Assembly: GCF_003968755.1 (NCBI RefSeq)
Contig: NZ_RYDL01000003.1
Span: forward strand, 223,177 to 287,176
Length of the DNA: 64,000 bases
Source: Flavobacterium sp. RSP15
GTDB taxonomy: Bacteria > Bacteroidota > Bacteroidia > Flavobacteriales > Flavobacteriaceae
Reading direction: 5' to 3'
Shown: positions 32,540 to 39,888 of the stretch, one piece after another
How the letters are laid out: each line of letters starts with the position of its first letter
How positions within the stretch are numbered: the stretch's first letter is position 1
The notes under the pieces: model-generated
The model's database searches: none
The model's input: only the letters and a program-made list of their open reading frames with translations
What the model was told of the DNA's origin: nothing
Program-made: the position numbers and the translations under genes

Positions 32540-33145
32540 ATGCACGTTCAAAAAATAAAAAGGAGTTATCGCAAAACCAAATACATCCTCTACAAGGAGA
32601 CTTTGGTTGATTTTAAAGAACATTCCTGGGCTTTTTTGGGTTCTTTTATTGGGATTGGAATAATAGCCTATTTGCAATCAAAAGCTTTACCAGAATCTGA
32701 TGTTATTTATTTAATTGGATCCTTTGGCGCATCGAGTGTATTGGTATATGGTGTGATTCAAAGTCCATTAGCACAGCCTAGAAACCTTATTGGCGGCCAC
32801 CTGGTTTCAGCAATTATAGGCGTAACAATTGCTAAATTTGTCCCTGATATTCTATGGTTATCCGCACCGCTTGCAGTTTCCTTGTCTATAGTTTTAATGC
32901 AAATGACAAAGACGCTTCACCCGCCGGGAGGTGCCACAGCATTGATAGCCATAATTGGCTCCCCAAAAATTAAAGAACTGGGATACTGGTATGTGCTGTA
33001 TCCTGTGCTAACTGGCTCACTCATACTCCTTGTTATTGCATTGATTGTAAATAACATGACATCAAAAAGACAATACCCAAATCATAAAAAATACCACCAG
33101 TACCGAAAAAGAGTAGCCCGTGTATTTAAAATAAAAAAACTGTAA
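32540..33145 (+). CDS. HPP family protein
   Basis: The 201-aa membrane protein has four hydrophobic helices. KTLHPPGGATALIAIIGSP contains the HPPGGAT motif that names the family, and LIGSFGASSVLVYGVIQSPLAQPRN is the preceding signature. No CBS domain is attached. HPP proteins include nitrite-transport-related members in cyanobacteria and chloroplasts; the substrate here is unknown. The tight spacing to the ClC gene suggests an operon of two anion-related membrane proteins. Confidence 0.9.
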   Translation: MHVQKIKRSYRKTKYILYKETLVDFKEHSWAFLGSFIGIGIIAYLQSKALPESDVIYLIGSFGASSVLVYGVIQSPLAQPRNLIGGHLVSAIIGVTIAKFVPDILWLSAPLAVSLSIVLMQMTKTLHPPGGATALIAIIGSPKIKELGYWYVLYPVLTGSLILLVIALIVNNMTSKRQYPNHKKYHQYRKRVARVFKIKKL

Positions 33146-33295
33146 CTTTTTATTCAAATAAGTGATTTGAAAGCAAAAGTTACTTTCCTTCTTTTCTTCA
33201 AAAAGACTTTGACATTGATGTATTTCTTTCTCGTGCATACGCAAAAATCTTATTAACAAATCTGAAATCTGAAATCTAAATCTAAAATTATATTT

Positions 33296-33303
33296 TACCT
33301 TTG
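33296..33303 (+). promoter_or_regulatory. -7 box of the pRiA4b-like gene
   Basis: TACCTTTG, a perfect TAnnTTTG box, lies 23 bp before the start codon at 33327. Confidence 0.55.
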
Positions 33304-33326
33304 GACTTTTAATATAAATAAAGATT

Positions 33327-33866
33327 ATGGTTTATAAATTTAGAGTGATTCTAGACGCGGAAGAAGATGTTTTTAGAGACATTGCAATACTTGAAGAAGA
33401 TACTTTAGAAGATTTACACAATGCTATTTTCAATTCTTTTGGTTTTGACGGGATGGAAGTAGCTTCTTTTTATACTTGTGATGAGACTTGGAACCAAGAA
33501 GAGGAAATTTCACTTTTTGATACCGGTGATGTTCCCGGTGAGCAAAAAATCATGAGTGACTATCAATTATCTGATATTTTAGACAAACAAAATACCAAAA
33601 TTCTTTATGTCTATGACTTTATCAATATGTGGACATTTCTTGTAGAACTTGCTGCTGTAGAAGACCAAGTGCTGGGTAATTTATACCCGGAAACTATTTT
33701 TTCTCATGGGGAAATGCCGGATGAAGCGATGGAGAAAAACTTTGAATCTGACAATGCCGATAACTATAATGATGAATTTGAAGATGGCTTGGACGAAGAT
33801 GATCTGGACATGTTTGAAGGCGATGATAGTTTTGAAGACTACGGATTTGAGGAAAATTGGAATTAA
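33327..33866 (+). CDS. IS1096 passenger TnpR / pRiA4b ORF-3-like protein
   Basis: The 179-aa protein has a domain (about 1-115) beginning VYKFRVILDAEEDVFRDIAIL and containing FDGMEVASFYTCDETWNQEEE, the pattern of plasmid pRiA4b ORF-3/IS1096 passenger proteins. A strongly acidic Asp/Glu tail (about 130-179) follows. Despite the name there is no sign of an insertion sequence around it, and the family is a normal chromosomal gene in Bacteroidetes. The function is unknown. The acidic tail may mediate protein binding. Confidence 0.85.
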   Translation: MVYKFRVILDAEEDVFRDIAILEEDTLEDLHNAIFNSFGFDGMEVASFYTCDETWNQEEEISLFDTGDVPGEQKIMSDYQLSDILDKQNTKILYVYDFINMWTFLVELAAVEDQVLGNLYPETIFSHGEMPDEAMEKNFESDNADNYNDEFEDGLDEDDLDMFEGDDSFEDYGFEENWN

Positions 33867-33877
33867 TTTTCAGATAG

Positions 33878-34322
33878 AAAGATTCAAAGTAACAAAGATT
33901 CAAAGGCTTTTAAAATAAAGAGGTATGAGTACATTTAGAGACTTATTAATTTGGCAAAAATCTATGATTTTAGTTACGGATCTCCACCAGTTAACAAATT
34001 CATTTCCAAAAGAATAAATTTACGGTTTGACTTCGCAAATCAGTAGAAGTTCAATATCAATTCCAAGTAATATTGCTGAAGGATATGGCAGAGACGATAA
34101 CAAAGATTATTTAAAATTTTCGAATATTGCGATAGCTTCATTATTCAAAATGCAAACACAACTTGAAATATCATTCAATTTAAAACATACCAACGAAATT
34201 CAATTTAACAAAACATGCGGAGAAAGCAGAGAAATAGAAAGAATGTTAAGTTCATTCACTCGAAAAATTAAAGAGCGAATTTAAAACCTTAGTATCTTTG
34301 TCTCTTTGCTCCTTTGAACCTT
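33878..34322. mobile_element. Four-helix-bundle (IVS-type) cassette with imperfect inverted flanks
   Basis: The left flank (33878-33912, AAGATTCAAAGTAACAAAG...) and right flank (34283-34322, reversed AAGGTTCAAAGGAGCAAAG...) are imperfect inverted repeats surrounding a single four-helix-bundle gene. The organisation matches the GxxExxY cassette at 25322-25754. The right flank carries a TATCTTTG -7 box (34293-34300), which may drive the ndpA-like gene. Confidence 0.6.
33925..34284 (+). pseudogene. Four-helix-bundle protein (23S rRNA IVS family) with a nonsense codon
   Basis: It starts MSTFRDLLIWQKSMILVTDL and reaches NSFPKE before a TAA at 34015-34017 (codon 31). The frame continues IYGLTSQISRSSISIPSNIAEGYGR, the strongest signature of the family, to REIERMLSSFTRKIKERI. 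One point change (Glu to stop) explains the break. Related genes occur in intervening sequences of 23S rRNA; here the gene is chromosomal and intergenic. If translation restarts inside, a partial helical protein might be made. Confidence 0.88.
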
Positions 34323-34331
34323 ATAAAAAAT

Positions 34332-35390
34332 ATGATCAACCTATATAACACACACATCGAGAACTTATCCATTCACAGAGTGGGTAATAAAAGCAGAAAC
34401 GAAGCCATTTTTTTATCAGAGCAGCCCTTTAATTTAAATGATGAAATTGTTCCCTTGATGAAAGAATTTTTCTTTAAACCCTTTAGAGAAAAAGAAGAAA
34501 ACTATTTTCAGTTTGCCCATGAAATTGATTTGGATTACAATGATATGTTCAAGTTTGCAACAGAAGTTTTTGACAATCCAAGTAGCGTTCATGAGATTTC
34601 TAAAAAAATCACAACCCACTTATTTGAGCAATCCAATCATCCGCATATCAAGAATGGCGAAGTGTACGTTACATATTTATCTAACGTAAGTATTGATAAT
34701 AATGTGGTGGATGCGATAGGGATTTTCAAGAGTGAAATACAAGCGGATTTCTTGCAGTTTGAAGAAAAAGCAACACACTTAGAAATGATTTTACAACAAG
34801 GTGTGAGTCTGAATAAACTGGACAAAGGCTGCATCATTTTTAATTATAAAAAAGAAGAAGGATACAAAATCCTGACTGTTGACAGCAACCGCTATGATGC
34901 CAGATACTGGTTAGAACATTTCTTATCCGTAGATGCTTTTGAGGATGAAAACTTTATCACTAAAAAGTATTTAAAATTTTGCCAGAACTTTGCTAAGGAT
35001 GTTGTTTTCCCTGCCGAGGACAAGAAAGAAGAAGTAATGTTCATGAACCGTTCCGTGAACTATTTTGCCAAAAATGATCAGTTTGAAGAAACTAATTTCC
35101 TGAACGAAGTTTTAGACAATCCAGACCTTATTCCTGAATTCAAGAACTACAAAATGGACAAAGGAGAAAAATACAGTATTGAAGATGTTACTTCTTTTCC
35201 TATTGCAAATGCAGCGGTTTCTGATGCTAGAAAATCAATCAAAAACATCATTAATTTAGACACACACATCCAAATTAAAATGGACTTTATCAATCCTGAA
35301 AGCGCTGAAAAATATGTTGAAAAAGGATGGGACGAGGAAAAACAAATGTACTACTATCTCGTTTATTTCAACAAAGAAGAGAAGAGCTAG
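34332..35390 (+). CDS. Nucleoid-associated protein NdpA-like
   Basis: The 352-aa protein is related to YejK/NdpA. It starts MINLYNTHIENLSIHRVGNKSRNEAIFLSEQPF. The central segment includes GVSLNKLDKGCIIFNYKKEEGYKILTVD and ARYWLEHFLSV, conserved in the family. Family members associate with the nucleoid; no catalytic motif is visible. An earlier in-frame ATG (34314) would lie in the flank of the four-helix cassette and is less likely. A terminator follows. Confidence 0.85.
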   Translation: MINLYNTHIENLSIHRVGNKSRNEAIFLSEQPFNLNDEIVPLMKEFFFKPFREKEENYFQFAHEIDLDYNDMFKFATEVFDNPSSVHEISKKITTHLFEQSNHPHIKNGEVYVTYLSNVSIDNNVVDAIGIFKSEIQADFLQFEEKATHLEMILQQGVSLNKLDKGCIIFNYKKEEGYKILTVDSNRYDARYWLEHFLSVDAFEDENFITKKYLKFCQNFAKDVVFPAEDKKEEVMFMNRSVNYFAKNDQFEETNFLNEVLDNPDLIPEFKNYKMDKGEKYSIEDVTSFPIANAAVSDARKSIKNIINLDTHIQIKMDFINPESAEKYVEKGWDEEKQMYYYLVYFNKEEKS

Positions 35391-35439
35391 TTTAAGTTTA
35401 CAGTGTTCTATTGCCGTTTACAGCACCAATAATGATATG

Positions 35440-35479
35440 AATCTCCACTTACGAAAATGTAATTGGAGATTTTTTTTTA
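35440..35479 (+). terminator. Terminator after the ndpA-like gene
   Basis: The stem AATCTCCA/TGGAGATT (35440-35447 with 35464-35471) is followed by eight T. It lies about 50 bp beyond the stop codon. Confidence 0.8.
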
Positions 35480-35550
35480 GAAATAAATGCAAAAACCAAC
35501 CTAGTAAATTTGGTTTATTTGTAAATTTACGGTTCCTAAAAACTAATAAA

Positions 35551-35745
35551 ATGGCGCATACGTTTTTTAAAGAAAGTCCGTTCAAAACCTTGATTTCATT
35601 TCATAAGCTTATCGAAGCCTTAGAAGAAATTGCGTTTACCAATATTGATTATCGCGCGAATTATGCAAAAGCATTACTTCAAGAAATTGAGCGTTTTCCG
35701 GTTCAAACTAAGCAATTTTTTAAAACACGGCAAAACCTTGCTTGA
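35551..35745 (+). pseudogene. Truncated N-terminus of a conserved flavobacterial protein
   Basis: The 64-aa frame MAHTFFKESPFKTLISFHKLIEALEEIAF... resembles the N-terminus of a much longer flavobacterial protein (I recall it as GAF-domain-associated, not certain). It is cut off at residue 64 with a stop and meets the convergent gene within 20 bp. A perfect TAAATTTG -7 box lies at 35507-35514, so it may still be transcribed. It is either a genuine small protein or the remnant of a deletion. Confidence 0.5.
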
Positions 35746-35762
35746 ACTGAAAAACAGGAAAA

Positions 35763-36827
35763 TTACACCTTTGTTTTGAATAAAGTACTGGTTTTGAAAT
35801 TTCTGGTAATAAAATGAAAAGCGGCACTCATGATACCTCCCATTGATTTTGCACTTTTAAAATTCAAATCATTGGTGTACCGATAAAGCTCTAATCGCAA
35901 TTGTTCAATATGCGCCTCCGGGGCGATTACATCTTCTCGCATAATTTTCAACAACCGCTTGATTCTGTTTTCGGCAGAAAGGATTCTTTTGGCGAGAACA
36001 GCTCTTTCTTCATCCTTATACTGTTCGATCGAACTATTTTGAAGCTTTTCTTTAACTAATTTTACCATGGGGTAATTTTCTTTAAAAAACTGAGGGCGGT
36101 ACACTTTGAAATTTCCTTCGTAGCATTGCTGATCAAAATCAATCGCACGTATTTTATAGACCACTTGATCAAAATCATGGGTTGGCACAATTACATAATT
36201 ATAGGAACGCATATCACCTAATAATCGAATCATACAGCGCTCATTGAACTTGACAAATTCTTTGGCTATTTGCGCTTTTTCGGTTTCAGTACAATCAACA
36301 AGCAATGTTTTCATAAACACATCACCAGGAATCCCCATAATATGTTCTTCTATTAAAGTGTCTTCGTATACTAAAAAATTTATTTTGTCCGGGGAAAGAA
36401 TATGCTCTAATTCCAATCCGTAAATACGAGAAGCATCTGCTTTTTTAATATAAAAATGGGTATAATTATCATTCAATATGTTCCTGACTTTTATTCGAAA
36501 AGGCTTCGAATTTCCAAAAGTGCAGTAATCAATAGAATCCACATTCAAGAATTTAATAATCCCCAGGTTACCATCAGAATGGAGCAGTGAATAGATTTTT
36601 TTCAGGTTCAAATCAATTTCTTCCCGCTCAAAGTCATTGTAGTATACCCGTATCCATAAGGTATCCTGATCATTTTTATCATATACCGTTATTGATCCGG
36701 AAAAACGCAATAAGTCATCGTAAAAAATAGAAACTTTTGATAAGCGATCAAACCGTACCAAGTATTCTAAAAGTGATTTATTTACAGGATAGGATGGTTT
36801 TTTAAAAAGCATTACTGGCTCACTCAT
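35763..36827 (-). CDS. Conserved hypothetical protein
   Basis: The 354-aa soluble protein has no signal peptide or membrane helix. It begins MSEPVMLFKKPSYPVNKSLLEYLVRFDRLSKV. A central charged part, DEERAVLAKRILSAENRIKRLLKIM, is probably helical, and KSAKSMGGIMSAAFHFITRNFKTSTLF is at the C-terminus. I do not recognise a catalytic motif. Similar proteins occur across flavobacteria. It stands alone and faces the truncated small gene at 35551. The function is unknown. Confidence 0.75.
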   Translation of the reverse strand: MSEPVMLFKKPSYPVNKSLLEYLVRFDRLSKVSIFYDDLLRFSGSITVYDKNDQDTLWIRVYYNDFEREEIDLNLKKIYSLLHSDGNLGIIKFLNVDSIDYCTFGNSKPFRIKVRNILNDNYTHFYIKKADASRIYGLELEHILSPDKINFLVYEDTLIEEHIMGIPGDVFMKTLLVDCTETEKAQIAKEFVKFNERCMIRLLGDMRSYNYVIVPTHDFDQVVYKIRAIDFDQQCYEGNFKVYRPQFFKENYPMVKLVKEKLQNSSIEQYKDEERAVLAKRILSAENRIKRLLKIMREDVIAPEAHIEQLRLELYRYTNDLNFKSAKSMGGIMSAAFHFITRNFKTSTLFKTKV

Positions 36828-36988
36828 TGAAAAAAATTTAATACAAAATTACGATAAATTAAGGCGTTACCTGTGATTAGTTTCTAAAAGATATTTTAAT
36901 AAATTCTCATTATTTTTCATAAAATAAATACTAACTAGACAATAAAACAAGATATAAATAGTAAAACGATCATTTTATATTAAAAACA

Positions 36989-37020
36989 TTTGATACAAAA
37001 AAAAATAACGTTTACATTTG
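36989..37020 (+). promoter_or_regulatory. Promoter of the first histidine kinase gene
   Basis: TTTG at 36989-36992 and TACATTTG at 37013-37020 are separated by 20 bp, fitting the Bacteroidetes -33/-7 pattern. The start codon follows 38 bp later. The same -7 sequence precedes the second kinase gene at 47145. Confidence 0.7.
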
Positions 37021-37058
37021 ATAGTTTCTAAAACTTTTTAACAATTTAAAACCTACTA

Positions 37059-38888
37059 ATGAAGAACAAACTAGAACTTTATTTCAGGGCGGCTCAATCT
37101 GCTAAGATTGGAATATGGAAAATGGACTTGCAAACGAATCACATTTTTTGGGATGCGGTTACGAAATGTATTCTGGAAGTTCCTGAAAATTTTGAGCCCA
37201 TAATTGGGAATGGAATTAATTTTTACACCATGGGCGAGAATAGAGACCGGATCAAAGTTCTTATTAATAGTGCAATAAACCACGGGATTCCATTTAGTGA
37301 TAAATTTGAGATTACAACCGCAAAAAACAATATCAAATATGTAGAATGTATTTGTCAAGTCGATGTGATTGATGGAAAAGCGGTACATTTATTAGGTACT
37401 TTTCAAGACATTACAAAGGAGCAAAATCTAATCAATGAACTTCAGCTCAGTGTTGAAAAATTCTCTTCCGTTTTTTCCAGTGCCAATGATGCCATCCTAA
37501 TTATAGACACCTCTAATGGTATTATTACAGACTGTAATTCCAGATCCACCGAACTTACCGGATATTATGATTCGGAAATTAAAGGAATACATCATTCGAA
37601 ACTGTTTCCTGTCGCATTTGGAAAAGAGCTTCGTTTCTTCTTAAAATACAATTTAACAAAGAATGAATATAAGGTCAACGAAACATCCATAAAGACTAAA
37701 TCCGGAAATTCAATTGCTGTTGAAATTGCTTCTGGCAAAAAATTCATGGTCGACAACATTACCTATTTAGTCTGTTTTATCAGAGATATCAGCGAAAGAA
37801 AAAATGTTGAAGCAAAATTGAGTTTGCTTTCCCTAGCAGCCTCAGAAACTACAGACACCATTGTAATTGCAAATCCTAACGGTGAAGCAGTATGGGCAAA
37901 TCAGGCTTATTTAGACCTTACAGGGTTGAAAATGGGAGAAGTAATAGGCCAAAAACCCGGTTATGCCTCTAAAGGTCCAGAAACGGATGAACAAGCCAGC
38001 GAATTTTTGCGAAAGGCAATTCAGAATCAGGAAAGTATAAAAATCACCATCCTTAATTACACTAAAAACAAAGAAAAATATTGGTTTGAACTCAATATAA
38101 CAACGGTATTTGACAGACATAATACCTTTATTCATTTCATAGGTGTAGGCCGAAATGTAACCTCAAGAATTGAAAAAGAAATAGAATTAAAAAAATTATT
38201 GGATATTACCAACATTCAAAATAATAAATTATATAATTTCACACATATTGTTTCCCACAACATCCGCTCCCACACCAGCAATCTATCTATGGTAATTGAT
38301 GTGATAGATCATACCGATGATATTACTGAAAAATTATCTTATTTTGATTTATTCAAAGAAGGCACCCAAAAACTCTCTGAAACAATTGAATATTTGAATG
38401 AGATTATAACCATTCAGCAAAAAATAAATATTGAAAAAAAAGGAATTCGCTTAAGGCACGAAATTGAAAAAACAAGAATGGCTTTGAGTCAGGCAATCAA
38501 AGAGAGTAAAATAGTAATTACTAACACCATTCCTGACCATTTGATCGTAAATGCTATTCCCGCTTATTTAGACAGCATATTACTCAATTTATTTACCAAT
38601 GCGATTAAATACAAATCCCCCCATAGAACTGCAACTTTAGAAATAAGCTACGAAACTAAAGACAATTATAGCGTTATTAATTTCAAAGATAATGGTCTGG
38701 GCTTAGATTTAGAAAAAAATGGACATAAACTTTTTGGTATGTACAAAACGTTTCACGGCAATGAAGACGCGAAAGGAATTGGATTATTCTTAACCAAAAA
38801 CCAGCTGGAAGCCATGAGTGGAAAAATTGAAGTAGAAAGTGAAGTGGGGCAAGGTTCTAATTTTAAAATTTATTTATATGAAGAATAA
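37059..38888 (+). CDS. PAS-domain sensor histidine kinase
   Basis: The 609-aa cytoplasmic sensor has three PAS-type domains: about 1-125 (IGIWKMDLQTNHIFWD, with a C-terminal LLGTFQDITKEQ PAC motif), about 130-250 (ISERKNVEAKL) and about 255-375 (GVGRNVTSRIEKE). The dimerisation domain has the phospho-acceptor His in THIVSHNIRSHTSNL. The ATPase domain has the N-box LLNLFTNAIKYKS, the G1 box FKDNGLGLDLEKNG and GIGLFLTKNQLEAM. No membrane helix is present, so the input is intracellular. The receiver gene overlaps its 3' end by 11 bp. Confidence 0.93.
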   Translation: MKNKLELYFRAAQSAKIGIWKMDLQTNHIFWDAVTKCILEVPENFEPIIGNGINFYTMGENRDRIKVLINSAINHGIPFSDKFEITTAKNNIKYVECICQVDVIDGKAVHLLGTFQDITKEQNLINELQLSVEKFSSVFSSANDAILIIDTSNGIITDCNSRSTELTGYYDSEIKGIHHSKLFPVAFGKELRFFLKYNLTKNEYKVNETSIKTKSGNSIAVEIASGKKFMVDNITYLVCFIRDISERKNVEAKLSLLSLAASETTDTIVIANPNGEAVWANQAYLDLTGLKMGEVIGQKPGYASKGPETDEQASEFLRKAIQNQESIKITILNYTKNKEKYWFELNITTVFDRHNTFIHFIGVGRNVTSRIEKEIELKKLLDITNIQNNKLYNFTHIVSHNIRSHTSNLSMVIDVIDHTDDITEKLSYFDLFKEGTQKLSETIEYLNEIITIQQKINIEKKGIRLRHEIEKTRMALSQAIKESKIVITNTIPDHLIVNAIPAYLDSILLNLFTNAIKYKSPHRTATLEISYETKDNYSVINFKDNGLGLDLEKNGHKLFGMYKTFHGNEDAKGIGLFLTKNQLEAMSGKIEVESEVGQGSNFKIYLYEE

Positions 38889-39279
38889 ATTAACATACAT
38901 CATTGACGATGATAAATTAACTGTAAAATTGATAAGCATTCTCATTTCTAAAAACAAGTTTTGTGACGAAATTGAATCTTTTCATAACCCGCAATTAGCC
39001 TTAGATAAATTAAAACACTATTTTGATACTAATGAAAACCTGCCGGACATTATTTTATTAGATTTAAATATGCCGGTCATGGATGGTTGGCAATTTTTAG
39101 ATGAATTTTTGCTGATAGCCTCAGAAAAAAAAATTACTATTTTCATCATGACGTCCTCAATTGACCCTAATGATATTGAAAAGGCAAAAAAATACCATGT
39201 TGTAAAAGACTATATAGACAAACCTATTACGGCACAAAGATTAGATTTATTACGTAAATTGATTGAAGAAATAAACTAA
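38878..39279 (+). CDS. Single-domain response regulator (receiver only)
   Basis: The 133-aa CheY-like protein starts at 38878 and overlaps the kinase gene by 11 bp, indicating translational coupling. IIDDDKLTVKL gives the acidic pocket, IILLDLNMPVMDGWQFL the phospho-accepting Asp, and IMTSSIDPNDIEKAKK the conserved Ser/Thr switch region. VVKDYIDKPIT has the conserved Lys-Pro. No output domain follows. It is probably the partner of the preceding kinase, acting by protein-protein contact or as a phosphorelay intermediate. Confidence 0.93.
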   Translation: MKNKLTYIIDDDKLTVKLISILISKNKFCDEIESFHNPQLALDKLKHYFDTNENLPDIILLDLNMPVMDGWQFLDEFLLIASEKKITIFIMTSSIDPNDIEKAKKYHVVKDYIDKPITAQRLDLLRKLIEEIN

Positions 39280-39462
39280 GTAATAACCATGGTATAATGT
39301 CGTATTTTAAAATCAAAATAAAATTACATAACAATCTGATTTAAAGCTGTTTTACTTAAAGTTAATTCTTTTGACTTTACGACTTTTAAACTTTCGACTT
39401 ACTTAATATGAATCTTTGAGTAACAAAAACATACCTTGGACGTCCTAATTAAAATTATTAAG

Positions 39463-39753
39463 ATGACCCCTTTGGAAACGATACTCTTTATTAAAAATCT
39501 CCATAAACGTTATGGCACACTTCAAGCTTTAAAAAACGTTTCTTTCGAAATACAAAAAGGTAATATATACGGGATTCTAGGTCCTAACGGCAGCGGGAAA
39601 TCAACTACTTTAGGAATTGCGCTGAATGTGGTCAATAAAACCTCCGGTGTATATAGCTGGTTTGGCGGGACAATGGAAACTCATCAAGCCTTGAAAAAAG
39701 TGGGTGCCATTATTGAAAGACCTAACTTTTATCGCTACATGACGGCTAAGTAA
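39463..39753 (+). pseudogene. N-terminal fragment of an ABC transporter ATPase
   Basis: The fragment MTPLETILFIKNLHKRYGTLQAL continues to the Walker A GPNGSGKSTTLGI and VGAIIERPNFYRYMTAK, then stops at 39753. The Q-loop, ABC signature (LSGGQ), Walker B and H-loop are missing. It looks like an ABC-2-type ATPase cut by a deletion. An upstream in-frame start at 39436 is possible but less typical. Confidence 0.85.
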
Positions 39754-39861
39754 AACTTAAAGTTGGTTAGCAAAATTAAAGGAATCCAATCTGCAAAAGT
39801 CAGTAAAAAGCTGGAATTTGATACTGGCAAAGTAATAAAAGGCGATTTTTCATTAAAAAGA
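39754..39861 (+). pseudogene. Remnant reading frame joined to the ABC fragment
   Basis: In frame with the ABC fragment after its stop, the sequence reads LKLVSKIKGIQSAKVSKK then LEFDTGKVIKGDFSLKR and a stop at 39859-39861. The last residues echo the end of the next gene (KGHFSLKR), but the rest is not clearly a T9SS sorting domain. Likely the 3' tail of a lost gene left by the deletion. Confidence 0.45.
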
Positions 39862-39888
39862 TAATAAAAATTTTGTTATTTTTAACAC

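Noticed and set aside
33327..33866. Insertion sequence at the pRiA4b/IS1096-like gene
   Set aside because: No transposase, terminal repeats or target duplication lie near it. The family name comes from a passenger gene; the gene is a normal chromosomal one here.
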